Assembly: GCA_037951105.1 (NCBI GenBank)
Contig: JBAMJV010008980.1
Coordinates: 34,150 to 98,149, forward strand
Origin: Echinarachnius parma
Lineage: Eukaryota; Echinodermata; Echinoidea; Clypeasteroida; Echinarachniidae
Reading direction: 5' to 3'
DNA length: 64,000 nucleotides
Part shown: piece after piece, positions 46,001 through 48,480 of the stretch
How positions within the stretch are numbered: position 1 is the first letter of the stretch
How the letters are laid out: every line of letters starts with the position of its first letter
Notes under the pieces: generated by a model
Told to the model about the DNA's origin: nothing
Database searches by the model: none
Seen by the model: only the letters and a program-made list of their open reading frames with translations
Position numbers and translations under genes: made by a program

Positions 46001-46587
46001 CATCCTTGCTCTCCTTGTTCACGTCGGCGCCTTGACTTATCAGATATTTCACTGTATCAATATGACCAGATTGGATGCTATATAAAGGGCAGTAACTCCA
46101 TCCTTGGTCTCCTTGTTCACCTCGGCGCCTTGACTTATCAGATATTTCACTGTGTCAATATGACCTTTCTCAGATGCTGTATATAGGGCTGTATATCCAT
46201 CCTTGGTCTCCTTATTCACATCGGCGCCTTGACTTATCAGATATTTCACTGTAGCTAGATGGCCTTTAATCGATGTTCCATGCAGGGCTGTATATCCGGA
46301 TTTGAGGCCCTTGTTGACCTCAGCGCCTTGACTAATCAGATATTTCACTGTATCAATATGACCATTACGGGATGCTATATATAGGGCTGTATATCCATTC
46401 TTGCTCTCCTTGTTCACCTCGGCGTATTGGCTTATCAAATATTTCACTGTATCAATATGACCATTCTCGGATGCTATATATAGGGCTGTATACCCATCCT
46501 CGATCTCCTTGTTCACCTCGGCTCCTTGAGGTAATTTTGTATGGACAGATGACATGGTGTCTGATGTCACCCTTTGTCTCGAAGTTT
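3617..46587 (-). CDS. Ankyrin-ROC-COR-ZU5-UPA-death domain protein (27 exons, 5' end incomplete)
   Basis: Seen: 27 minus-strand exons, each with GT and AG borders, whose phases all match, give about 2,650 residues. Approximate layout: 42 ankyrin repeats (1-1400), ROC GTPase (1435-1790), COR (1795-2110), ZU5 (2160-2265), UPA (2290-2440), basic linker (2464-2530), death domain (2533-2615), PLDLS tail. Known: Roco proteins are GTPases that dimerise through COR; ZU5-UPA-death modules occur in UNC5, PIDD and ankyrins; DAPK1 has ankyrin-ROC-COR-death. Inferred: an intracellular signalling scaffold that recruits death-fold partners. Odd: one single-base frame break in the ankyrin exon (46073-46074) and three in the ZU5 exon (10824-11140). 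These could be assembly errors, or the locus could be a young pseudogene. No kinase exon was found. The start codon is unresolved. Confidence 0.9.
4701..4764 (-). CDS. Exon 26: acidic linker before the death domain
   Basis: Encodes DIASEEESDNEWPDVTDAGG. Donor CTAG|GTAAGA, acceptor ATGACAG. It ends with two bases of an Arg codon completed by exon 27. Casein-kinase-2-like acidic serines are present (SEEES). Confidence 0.8.
5564..5607 (-). CDS. Exon 25: short linker
   Basis: A 44-base exon (TATTGCAG acceptor, CCCG|GTGAGT donor) encoding ETGSSTRPVKNQNP. It extends the basic linker. Phase fits both neighbours exactly, which is the main support for such a short exon. Confidence 0.75.
6134..6197 (-). 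CDS. Exon 24: basic, NLS-like linker
   Basis: A 64-base exon encoding GGPHEQSSRGEKRRGKKRRL. EKRRGKKRR matches the pattern of a classical monopartite nuclear localisation signal. Phase 1 in, 2 out; joins exon 25 as LSETGSS. Confidence 0.78.
6345..6700. repeat. Dispersed repeat with CCGTC start and duplicated module
   Basis: Begins with CGTCCGTCTGTCCTCCGTCC. A module with ATCTGTTTGTAACCAAACTT and TTGATTGGTAGATG occurs twice, about 150 bases apart, each followed by CCATGATATT and GGGGTC. Intronic (intron 23). A CCGTCCGTC-type start also occurs near 11905. Confidence 0.6.
6867..7215. repeat. Array of palindromic GACTnGAAATTCTAGTC units
   Basis: The near-palindrome GACTGGAAATTCTAGTCA recurs about six times, with related GACTAGAAAAATATAGTT and GACTGATTTTTTCAGTC units. 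A block of about 170 bases is duplicated: both halves end in CAGACCCTAAAT and AGTCAG. Intron 23. Confidence 0.7.
7447..7566 (-). CDS. Exon 23: linker
   Basis: Encodes DKQLVPLINVGKNGNAGQQP then SKQIFEGESTLRTAESRTP. Low-complexity, probably disordered linker between UPA and the death domain. Phase 1-1, 120 bases, CCTG|GTAAGT-like donor. Confidence 0.8.
8089..8236 (-). CDS. Exon 22: UPA domain end
   Basis: Encodes NISKKVLKQLNASPWDFRLD, then MDERSLHSVEVTMKQETN and SYLLFSAEYQ. Acceptor ATTTTCAG, donor CAAG|GTTAGT, phase 0 in, 1 out. The strand-rich pattern fits the last part of UPA. Confidence 0.85.
8350..8690. repeat. 21-bp minisatellite
   Basis: Tandem units close to GGGCAAAACCATGTCATATT (about 20-21 bases) repeat roughly fifteen times, decaying at both ends and traceable to about 8850. 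On the plus strand it gives a repetitive peptide (SYSGKTM), which is an artefact of the repeat. Intron 21. Confidence 0.8.
9190..9425 (-). mobile_element. tRNA-derived SINE, minus strand
   Basis: Read on the minus strand, the head has an A box TGGCTAAGCGGTTAGAG, an anticodon loop CTCATGC (CAT) and a B box GGTTCGAATCC. The acceptor stem does not pair, so it is not a working tRNA. A body of about 150 bases follows, with GGTACCTTCTGCCTTCTAGC. Intron 21. Confidence 0.65.
9689..9805 (-). CDS. Exon 21: UPA domain
   Basis: Encodes DVCAKEELFHYRPIRAEKEI then PVYKEAMKMTCTPTKTKDQ. Phase 0 to 0, 117 bases. Continues the beta-sandwich of UPA. The flanking introns carry a 21-bp minisatellite and a G-run element. 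Confidence 0.85.
10025..10067. repeat. G21-A-G21 homopurine tract
   Basis: Two runs of 21 G separated by one A, in intron 20. It has strong G-quadruplex potential; the run length is unreliable in any assembly. Confidence 0.9.
10256..10491 (-). CDS. Exon 20: end of ZU5 and start of UPA
   Basis: Encodes TCERIELQNEQFRVSKDSVE, then LFLTHFSPNQITLEGSLLSK and PVLHVWLYSNDITKKGTWK. The 'thFS' strand links ZU5 to the UPA domain shared by UNC5, PIDD and ankyrins. UPA packs on ZU5 and the death domain in UNC5. The acceptor is an AAGTAG tandem (NAGNAG); either AG keeps the frame and adds or removes one Val. Confidence 0.88.
10824..11140 (-). CDS. Exon 19: ZU5 domain, three frame breaks
   Basis: Fragments in consecutive frames read as one ZU5 domain: YEYESKVIDDSVVNF, then DTFGFKLTIP, then PGAMPAGERQKVCLRVLTDI, then FQVTNGGKQFKQPVKLTVPH. 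'LTIPPGA' and 'PVKLTVPHCA' are ZU5 signatures. Frame is lost near 11093-11098 (one base missing), at the six-G run 11056-11061 (one base extra) and near 10952-10962 (one base missing). The exon length is one base short for its flanking phases, which agrees with the net shift. Splice sites look normal, so read or assembly error must be considered before calling it a pseudogene. Confidence 0.85.
11141..12237. other. Intron 18
   Basis: Mostly unique. GCCATTACTA is repeated three times near 11708-11737, and at 11880-11935 there is a fragment of the GGAGGCATTATGTTTTCGGG repeat with CCGTCCGTC units. Confidence 0.5.
12238..12406 (-). CDS. Exon 18: COR end to ZU5 linker with Cys/His cluster
   Basis: Encodes AIQQACTELNDLCSAWMGDK then YQGKVIFDCPRPDC and STRPCTEHG. 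The spacing C-x4-C-x8-C-x2-H could bind zinc; this is a suggestion only. Joins exon 19 in phase 1 to give SLYDYEYES. Confidence 0.85.
12738..12827 (-). CDS. Exon 17: COR end, acidic loop
   Basis: A 90-base frame-neutral exon: VIFLDKSSAAEGGDHEACKE then KRPDHSTVKR. It continues the strand VKVIFLD across the exon 16 junction. A short acidic loop follows. Confidence 0.8.
12828..13797. other. Introns 15 and 16
   Basis: Flank exon 16. AT-rich, with no repeat or RNA gene recognised. Confidence 0.45.
13071..13213 (-). CDS. Exon 16: COR C-terminal part
   Basis: Encodes DGLFHRLMCRMARRYGPKVR then LCQHEIILQ and DVLIKMMHFPETFVK. GLFHRLMVR is a recurrent COR motif (lpxGlFxRL). Acceptor TCTGCAG, phase 1 in, 0 out. 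Confidence 0.92.
13798..14134 (-). CDS. Exon 15: COR middle
   Basis: Encodes DYMVGIAWNNIQENGILEES, the helix FPAAVQKQLIQLMTELDLIC and RFLVPSLLNP, ending VNYVFLK. The pattern L-x-x-G-IL, a 'lmxxfdLic' helix, and 'yLVPslL' match the winged-helix part of COR. Phase 0 in, 1 out. This is the longest COR exon, 337 bases. Confidence 0.93.
14593..15111. mobile_element. Tc1/mariner-type foldback MITE (CAGGGTGGCCCA ends)
   Basis: Starts CAGGGTGGCCCAAAAAAAAC and ends with its inverse. TA lies on both sides. The arms are about 150 bases and include GGAACGGGGCACTTCCCAAA. The centre has no open frame. Intron 14. Confidence 0.85.
15261..15480. repeat. Tandem array of small AGTCCT hairpins
   Basis: About nine units of roughly 24 bases. 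Each has AGTCCT, four bases (GAAA, AGAA, TAAA or GGAA), then AGGACT and TGTTGGT. Each unit can fold into a 6-bp stem with a 4-base loop. Intron 14. Confidence 0.85.
15601..15792 (-). CDS. Exon 14: COR core
   Basis: Encodes ELGIVSDLMTMLAFYHDLGR, then IIYFAD and LVILDPRWLVDVFKEVIT. FYHDLGRIIYF and VILDPRWLVDVFK are the most conserved COR signatures. Frame-neutral, strong donor ACG|GTGAGT. Confidence 0.95.
15986..16126 (-). CDS. Exon 13: COR N-terminal helices
   Basis: Encodes IQTLKDKIVEVALDAAYMGE, then DIPLRWMKFEQE and TKNPMKDLQE. IPLRWMxFE is the hallmark opening of COR (C-terminal of ROC), the dimerisation domain. Phase 0 on both sides, 141 bases. Confidence 0.92.
16199..16321. repeat. Dispersed repeat copy A
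   Basis: Begins AAAGGGATAGTTGAGT and contains CAAAACCTGCACCATTAC and TAACTCCACCATGCTC. Two relatives lie at 26876-26990 and 27259-27420. Confidence 0.65.
16412..16720. mobile_element. Foldback MITE (ACTATCGGGTGG ends)
   Basis: ACTATCGGGTGGATTAAAAT at the left pairs with its inverse at the right. The arms are about 85 bases and include CCATTCCGCTAAAA and GCGCCTCCTCGACTTCTCT. No coding frame. Followed at 16818-16838 by a G run (one C inside). Intron 12. Confidence 0.8.
17115..17228 (-). CDS. Exon 12: end of ROC, start of COR
   Basis: Encodes IASAFATIRDSLKGKPYCGH then VIPEYIAVENSLGDKDPE. GKPYxxHVxPxYxAVEN is the conserved last strand of ROC in animal Roco proteins. Frame-neutral, donor GAG|GTGAGA. 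Confidence 0.9.
17710..17772. repeat. TCTA microsatellite
   Basis: About ten TCTA/TCTG units with minor variants in intron 11. The remainder of that intron to 18470 shows no other structure. Confidence 0.7.
18471..18614. repeat. Foldback hairpin
   Basis: GATGCGCAGGTATGAGTGGG at the left pairs with an inverse ending CTTGCGCATC; the centre is a nested CCCACGAG/GAGTGGG hairpin. Likely a small MITE in intron 11. Confidence 0.75.
18682..18790. repeat. Tandem TTTTACCGGACGCATGAA units
   Basis: Five units of about 20 bases with the core ACCGGACGCATGA, followed by an inverse TTTCATGCATCCAGT. Outer flanks TATAGAATGGG and CCCATTCTATA form a wider inverted pair (about 18625 and 18855). Confidence 0.75.
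19694..19885 (-). CDS. Exon 11: ROC G4 region
   Basis: Encodes TNLDFIHEWISLIVAYA, a helix, then PPIIIVGTHKKS. IIIVGTH is the Roco G4 strand and motif. The Asp that normally follows (THxD, guanine recognition) is replaced by Lys-Ser, so base specificity may be altered. The 192 bases are frame-neutral. Ends GKGKKQREK, a basic segment. Confidence 0.92.
20483..20590 (-). CDS. Exon 10: ROC beta-strand and following helix
   Basis: Encodes VFLTWRAVYILAFDLSKDLH then EKAVQDVNPKITTIGK. The hydrophobic strand VYILAFDLS follows switch II in all Roco GTPases. Frame-neutral 108 bases, acceptor TTTAG, donor AAG|GTAACA. Confidence 0.92.
20745..21118 (+). mobile_element. tRNA-derived SINE with duplicated B-box segment
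   Basis: Head with ATTGGTATAGCGCGCC (A-box like) and GTTTGAACCC (B-box like). A 23-base segment with ACGGGAGATCTCGAGTTTGA is present twice in tandem. The tail has GTAAAGCGCTTAGGGGCC and AAGGCGCTATATAAATCTAA, common to many metazoan SINE tails. Intron 9. Confidence 0.75.
21345..21925. mobile_element. Foldback element with 320-bp spacer
   Basis: Arms of about 120-140 bases share CTATACTCTGTTT, GGTGCATCTGTACG and AACTTTTCCTATACTC in opposite order. No transposase was recognised in the spacer. Intron 9. Confidence 0.75.
22300..22500. repeat. Foldback hairpin around AGCACTATGTTCT
   Basis: GGATTCCGAGGTGACAG and AAAAGCACTATGTTCT are followed within 30 bases by their inverses, with looser pairing outward through TAGAGGCTC and AAACAAATATA. 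Intron 9. Confidence 0.8.
23128..23180. repeat. Palindrome with two CRE-like sites
   Basis: ATGACGTCATTCATGGAATA is followed by its inverse after about 6 bases. Each arm holds TGACGTCA, the CREB/ATF consensus. Intronic; any regulatory role is inference. Confidence 0.75.
23351..23535 (-). CDS. Exon 9: ROC with G3 motif
   Basis: Encodes an acidic-then-basic stretch (QSLEEDTEPKKKSRKSKKHD), a helix DILRLVRDKA, strand KLTFTIWDFAG and YETYYTTHQ. DFAGYETYY is the G3/Walker B-switch II motif of Roco GTPases, usually DFAGQ; here Gln is Tyr. Phase 1 in, 0 out. The KKKSRKSKK patch could be a basic localisation or membrane-contact signal. Confidence 0.92.
24723..24775. repeat. Palindrome with TTACGTCATACCTCTG arms
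   Basis: Arms ATTACGTCATACCTCTG and CAGAGGTATGACGTAAC around TATAACGTCGTTATA. Intron 8. Confidence 0.75.
25013..25205. mobile_element. Foldback MITE (CAGATATTGACT ends)
   Basis: ACAGATATTGACTTTTTCC at the left pairs with GACAGTCAATATCTGTA at the right; inner ATATAACATTT pairs AAATGTTATAT. About 190 bases. Intron 8. Confidence 0.7.
25265..25907 (+). mobile_element. Decayed Tc1-like transposon with TIRs
   Basis: Termini CACTGGGCCCAAAG and inverse CCCAGTG, with TA at both sides and arms of about 120 bases. Inside, the plus strand reads TLRAALQEERNNFPQACISN, the C-terminal Tc1 transposase segment (family form ALQEEWNNIP), then SMHSRC and, in a shifted frame, GRHTHY and a stop, matching the usual GGHTRY end. 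Frames are broken and the catalytic core is missing. Confidence 0.8.
26177..26212 (-). CDS. Exon 8: micro-exon in the ROC insert
   Basis: A 36-base, phase 1-1 exon encoding STRQEKNREQE. The acceptor (TTCATTGAAG) lacks a good pyrimidine tract, so this is the least certain of the insert exons. Its frame and phase match exons 7 and 9, and the donor GAAG|GTAATG is good. Confidence 0.55.
26876..26990. repeat. Dispersed repeat copy B
   Basis: Contains TTTAGTAACCAAAACCTGCA and ATAACTCCGCCGTGCTC, then AAAGGAATGAAAAATTAC. Direct orientation relative to copies A and C. Intron 7. Confidence 0.65.
27060..27150. repeat. CGTAGCCAGG element with G run
   Basis: CCCGTAGCCAGGATTTTTC followed 60 bases on by a G run of about 19 (27130-27148). 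Similar to the G-run elements further right (55.9 and 56.2 kb). Intron 7. Confidence 0.6.
27259..27420. repeat. Dispersed repeat copy C
   Basis: Closest relative of copy B, 380 bases away, with AAGGGATAGTTGAGTTCTGG and GACTAAGTAAAAGCC. Intron 7. Confidence 0.65.
27762..27824 (-). CDS. Exon 7: symmetric cassette exon in the ROC insert
   Basis: Another 63-base, phase 1-1 exon. Encodes NIEHMAMVDETSEQTAQHES, an acidic linker. Acceptor TATGCAG, donor TCGG|GTAATG. Same length and phase as exon 6, compatible with alternative inclusion. Confidence 0.66.
28098..28160 (-). CDS. Exon 6: symmetric cassette exon in the ROC insert
   Basis: A 63-base exon, phase 1 in and 1 out. Encodes SLERMNMMKGSLEQSLEGTS with strong borders (AAATTTCAG, CAG|GTATGT). 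The unit SLE occurs three times here and again in exon 9. Because it is frame-neutral it could be skipped without breaking the protein. Confidence 0.68.
28161..29990. other. Left part of intron 5
   Basis: No exon or element was recognised except a short TTA microsatellite near 29620. ACTTGTCATACATATTGC-like words recur near 28858, 29056 and 29166. Confidence 0.4.
30000..30830. mobile_element. Foldback element, family Y, copy 1
   Basis: AATCCAAGATGGCTTCCCC and TAATTTGCATATTTATG at the left pair with AAAGGCGGCCATCTTGGAT at the right. The centre has two G runs (30305-30318 and 30337-30351 area) and CCATTTATGATAC. Same order of modules as 35715-37140. Intron 5. Confidence 0.7.
30923..30998 (-). 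CDS. Exon 5: ROC insert, Pro/Val-rich segment
   Basis: A 76-base exon, phase 0 in and 1 out. Encodes ESADFAKIVTQGPIPTPVVS then QSQGK. Only this frame is open. Acceptor GTTCAG, donor AAAG|GTAATT. It looks like disordered linker inside the GTPase insert. Confidence 0.72.
31503..31555 (-). CDS. Exon 4: ROC insert, helical segment
   Basis: A 53-base exon between a TTTAG acceptor and a GCG|GTGAGT donor. It encodes EFKDDVANVVVQKLKEIA, a likely amphipathic helix. Phase 1 in, phase 0 out, consistent with both neighbours. Part of the long insert between switch I and G3. Confidence 0.78.
31621..32008. repeat. 194-bp tandem duplication
   Basis: Two adjacent copies (31621-31814 and 31815-32008), offset exactly 194 bases, differing at a handful of positions. 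Each begins GTTTTTGT and ends ATAGTTTCAGAAT. Intron 3. Confidence 0.9.
32129..32244 (-). CDS. Exon 3: ROC switch I region
   Basis: Begins after an AATACAG acceptor with one base completing Val. Encodes FDPEEQITDGVNITMETVEA then NSWTLKPASALQTDEE. The Thr of ITDG sits where the G2/switch I threonine of Roco GTPases is expected. Ends GAAG|GTATCA, phase 1. The following exons add an acidic insert before the G3 motif. Confidence 0.88.
32720..32885 (-). CDS. Exon 2: pre-ROC helix and ROC P-loop
   Basis: Starts with two bases completing an Asp codon with exon 1. Encodes SVPLEILARGPQALRVYKEA, a helix typical of animal Roco proteins just before ROC, then strand MIVG and the P-loop GQERVGKTS (GxxxxGKS/T class), which binds the nucleotide phosphates. 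The donor chosen is GAGGT|GTATGT rather than the GAG|GTGTAT two bases earlier, because only that phase (2) joins exon 3 and gives LTGEVFDPEE. Confidence 0.92.
32886..33111. other. 3' end of the 9.5-kb intron 1
   Basis: Leads into the exon 2 acceptor (AAACACAG). No other feature seen. Confidence 0.5.
33112..33548. repeat. CAGTA palindromic satellite, copy 1
   Basis: Built almost only from the words GTAC, CTGCAG, CAGTA and CCGCGGT, for example TACTGCAGTAATACTACAGT. Two blocks of about 115 bases ending TAACACACAATCCGCGGTA are in tandem. It starts 226 bases from exon 2. A repetitive minus-strand frame is an artefact. Confidence 0.85.
33999..34306 (+). CDS. Weak plus-strand exon candidate, basic peptide
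   Basis: An ATG in good context (-3 G, +4 G at 34017) starts MGRKTNYNLGKKRKRDYIGH and runs 93 codons to TGA at 34293. A strong donor AATG|GTGAGTG follows at 34306. A second frame reads REILAFLQIIIECIN into that donor, so a frame shift may separate the two. Not recognised. It lies inside intron 1 on the opposite strand. Confidence 0.25.
34824..35707. mobile_element. Long foldback MITE (CACCGTGTCCC ends)
   Basis: CACCGTGTCCCCAGAAAAAA at the left and the inverse of CACCGTGTCCCAGAAAAAAC at the right, TA on both sides. Arms of about 430 bases form a near-complete palindrome centred near 35250. No transposase. Confidence 0.88.
35715..37140. mobile_element. Foldback element, family Y, copy 2
   Basis: AACCTCGGCAAAATTGCAAC at the left and its inverse near 37105. 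Arms of about 700 bases hold four AAGATGGC or GCCATCTT words (about 36004, 36288, 36508, 36846) and repeated AATTTGCATA. Inner CCCGGAAAGTAAAAATGAC pairs GTCATTTTTACTTTCCGGG. Confidence 0.85.
37169..37513. mobile_element. Foldback MITE (GATCTCGTGTGTCCC arms)
   Basis: CTCACCGATCTCGTGTGTCC and GTAATTACGGCGATTTGGGG are followed by inverses at 37412-37513. The spacer is about 150 bases. Half of this unit recurs at 48118-48190. Confidence 0.8.
37971..38390. mobile_element. Foldback element carrying a tRNA-Met-like core
   Basis: Arms TTTACGTGACCGTAGCC (left) and TACGGTCACGTAAA (right) enclose, on the minus strand, a tRNA-like stretch (about 38107-38185): GAGTTAGCGCAGTCGGTAGC, loop CTCATAA (CAT anticodon), and GTGGTTCGATTCCGACC. 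The acceptor stem and variable region do not fold as a normal tRNA, so it is a tRNA-derived fragment. Confidence 0.65.
38958..40530 (+). CDS. Possible two-exon small gene, 65 residues
   Basis: Plus-strand exon 38764-38989 has acceptor TTCTGTGGCAG and donor AGAAG|GTATGA. It joins exon 40365-40530, whose acceptor TTTGGTTCATTCCAG is strong. An ATG at 38958 then reads MLSMFSSTQRRLLRSMEEAA to GYKIKLGF and stop, acidic in the middle (IEEDPMIDKD). No family recognised. It could equally be part of a noncoding RNA. It lies antisense inside intron 1. Confidence 0.35.
39618..39810. mobile_element. Foldback MITE (CCGTTGCAGAAA ends)
   Basis: CCGTTGCAGAAAAAGATACA at the left, inverse at the right; both arms repeat TTGTAAGT/ACTTACAA. 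The right end abuts a SINE. Confidence 0.8.
39811..39975 (+). mobile_element. tRNA-related SINE
   Basis: TGGTCTTGTGGTCAGAG (A-box like) and CGTTCGAACCTTGG (B-box like), then CAGATGGGGACGATAAAGG. Truncated and diverged. Confidence 0.55.
40531..41600. other. Intron 1, between repeats
   Basis: AT-rich. A segment with GATTTCCTAGTATAATTAAT and GTTTTTGTTGCAACTCGGG occurs about twice (41135 and 41245). An AATAAA at about 41015 could serve the plus-strand candidate. Confidence 0.4.
41612..42195. repeat. CAGTA palindromic satellite, copy 2
   Basis: Same word set as copy 1: GCAGTAGTACTGCAGTACAA and AGTACCGCAGTAGTACCGCA. Interrupted by an ATT microsatellite near 42040. It ends about 180 bases from the exon 1 donor. 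Confidence 0.85.
42377..46587 (-). CDS. Exon 1: array of 42 ankyrin repeats
   Basis: A single 4.2-kb exon encodes 42 tandem 33-residue (99-bp) ankyrin repeats. Typical unit: KYLISQGADVNKESKDG then VTALYIASQSGHIDTV. Two unit types largely alternate: ADVNKESKDGVTA with SQSGH, and AEVNKETKDGYTA with SEKGH, SGNGH or SRNGH, giving a 66-residue higher-order repeat. The array is introduced by TSRQRVTSDTMSSVHTKLPQ after a TTTACACAG acceptor and ends PSQK before a strong AAAG|GTAAGT donor, phase 1. One G is missing from a GGG at 46073-46074, which shifts the frame inside the fifth repeat; the frame is otherwise open. Ankyrin arrays are protein-binding surfaces. Near identity of units suggests recent expansion or ongoing homogenisation. 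Confidence 0.92.
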
Positions 46588-46854
46588 CTGTGTAAAGGAA
46601 AGATAATTTTGTAATACATGTTAGATTCCCGCATGTATGATGAAGTCGAAATATCGCCTGTTGACAAAAAGCTTCAAAGTACGCGCACTAATCATAGTCC
46701 AATGTCACTTAATAAAAGTGATAATGACCTGAAAGTATGTGACTATGTTGATATAATACGCCTTATCAAATACCACGTAACACGATTCACAGTCAGGATA
46801 CGATGCGATCTTAAAGTTCAATTTAAAATGTGTGATCACCGTACAAATATTTAC

Positions 46855-46963
46855 CTCCGAAATTGTAGGCTGTATCGTTATAAATTACCGATGCAGATTT
46901 ACATTTAAATGGCAAATGGTGTTTATCACGCCGAACGATATTCCACAAGTCCTCTGATATATT
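46855..46963 (-). CDS. Possible exon upstream of the ankyrin exon
   Basis: On the minus strand a CTGCAG acceptor is followed by 36 open codons plus one base, then a GGAG|GTAAAT donor. That phase (1) fits the ankyrin exon, which starts with two bases of a codon. Translation starts NISEDLWNIV and ends TAYNFG. The pyrimidine tract is weak and a second frame is also open here (VVDDKLIGAAEY, then a stop after VEYRSA), so this may be a 5' untranslated exon or chance. No initiator methionine is established. Confidence 0.3.
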
Positions 46964-47225
46964 CTGCAGCTCCTATCAATTTGTCGTCCACCACAATTAG
47001 TGAGAACATTTGCGTAATTTAGTAAATACGTGTGTGGCCAAAATAAGGAATTAACATGATAAAGTAAAAGAGATTAAATGTAAGACATGCAGCCTAATCA
47101 TTCAGAAGGCTGAAAAGTACCATCTGATCCGACCAAGACATATTAAGGAACTCTCAAAGTTAAAAATCAGAGACCTCATCCTCCTATTGCTACATATGTA
47201 GCAGAAATAGCTTGAGGTTTTTGAA

Positions 47226-47400
47226 ATGAGGTGATCCGGGACGTCCCCTGTACAAGATGGAGAGAACAAGCCCAGAGCGACATGGGACTTTCTTTACACG
47301 AGGCAGAGCTCATAGCCTAGAACAGACCTGAGTGGAACAGGATCTCTCGTAGGGGATGGCGAATGGACACATCGTCCTGTGCACCTAAGTCGAGTAAGTT
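47226..47400 (+). mobile_element. LINE C-terminal fragment
   Basis: The plus strand reads DVPCTRWREQAQSDMGLSLH, then EAELIA, a stop, NRPEWNRISRRGW. The pattern RPxxRWxxQ...EAExLAxDRxxWRxIV is the usual end of many LINE reverse transcriptase proteins. Decayed. Confidence 0.55.
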
Positions 47401-47636
47401 AGTCACTCTAAATAAACAAACGAACAAACTACAAAGACACCATCAACGGCATTCGTACCGATAACATTGAATGTAAAAGTATTATGCCCCACGGAAGTGA
47501 GAAGGGCGTTAATTCGATGTATTGCTATATTGAGTTTCTGCATACCATCTAGGACGCCTATCCAATTAAATAAATAAAATACCACTGCATTTAAAGATGC
47601 AAACAAAAAACAATTTCTCTTTCCAAATTGGTTAAA

Positions 47637-47860
47637 GGGATGCTGTAAAGTGTCTAACTTCACGAAAATGACTTGGAGCTTCCTCGTTCTCTTCGACCGT
47701 GTTGTTTAGCTATGGTAGAGAAGAATAAAATATGGTTAGATTTTTTCAAATGTCCATTCAGTATGAAGATAATTATCATTGAAAATCATTATTCAAAAGC
47801 GTTAGCTAACGGTTTTGAATGTCGATTGCAAAAGCGATTAATTGCGATACCCAGAAGTTT
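47637..47860. repeat. Dispersed repeat, inverse of one at 56935-57120
   Basis: AAGGGATGCTGTAAAGTGTC, then ACGAAAATGACTTGGAGC and TATGGTAGAGAAGAATAAAA are found inverted at 57035-57120 (for example AGTTAGACACTTTACAGTCA). Confidence 0.65.
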
Positions 47861-48115
47861 CGCTATTGTCCCTACAAAACTATACGTCAATAGATATCTG
47901 TCGCAACTCACTGTATAACATGCATCGTTTATCGACCAAATTGGCAAACCAGGGGCAAATACGAGTCATTTTTTCCACTATTTTGTGTTCATAGTTGATA
48001 GCTGAATGGATAAAGAACTTTTACTCGTTTTTGCCCATGTCTATGCAATTTGGCCGGATGCGTATATGCATGCATGATATGTATGCAGTGGCCAATGAGA
48101 TCGAAGGTGAAGGGA

Positions 48116-48480
48116 ATCGTTGGAAAATTCCCCAAATCGCCGTAATTACTGAATGACATGTAGGCGGACACACGAGATCGGTGAGTAAATGTTTCATTAG
48201 TACCCCGAAATTGTTGATAGGATTACTAAATCCGCGAAAAAGACGAATTTACGAGAAACTGCCAGTCTCACGGAACGTCCCGTACTAGAAAACCCTGAAC
48301 TATGGGGCTGCCGCTTGCTAGCCCGCATCGCGGGCCCCGCGGGGCGGCGTGGGATGCTACTCGTCTATCGCTAGTAGAAACTAGAATGCAGACAGTAACA
48401 TATGTCAGTAATAATGTTGGCTGCCATAATGTCAAAGAGGCCATGAAAGCGCTAGATTGTAATATAAGCAGGTAGCTAGT
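48116..48480. mobile_element. Partial copy of the 34.5-38.6 kb foldback element
   Basis: CCAAATCGCCGTAATTAC, ACACACGAGATCGGTGAGT and GTCAAAGAGGCCATGAAAGC all recur in that complex. The GC-rich centre (GGGCCCCGCGGGGCGGCG) is unique to this copy. Confidence 0.65.

Noticed and set aside
42399-46085. Several plus-strand open frames (e.g. HCINMTRLGCYIKGS repeats)
   Set aside because: They are the antisense shadow of the 99-bp ankyrin repeat, whose length is a multiple of three and so stays open in other frames.
42377-46587. CRISPR-like spacing of a repeated unit
   Set aside because: The units are contiguous, coding and protein-like with no spacers; eukaryotic context.
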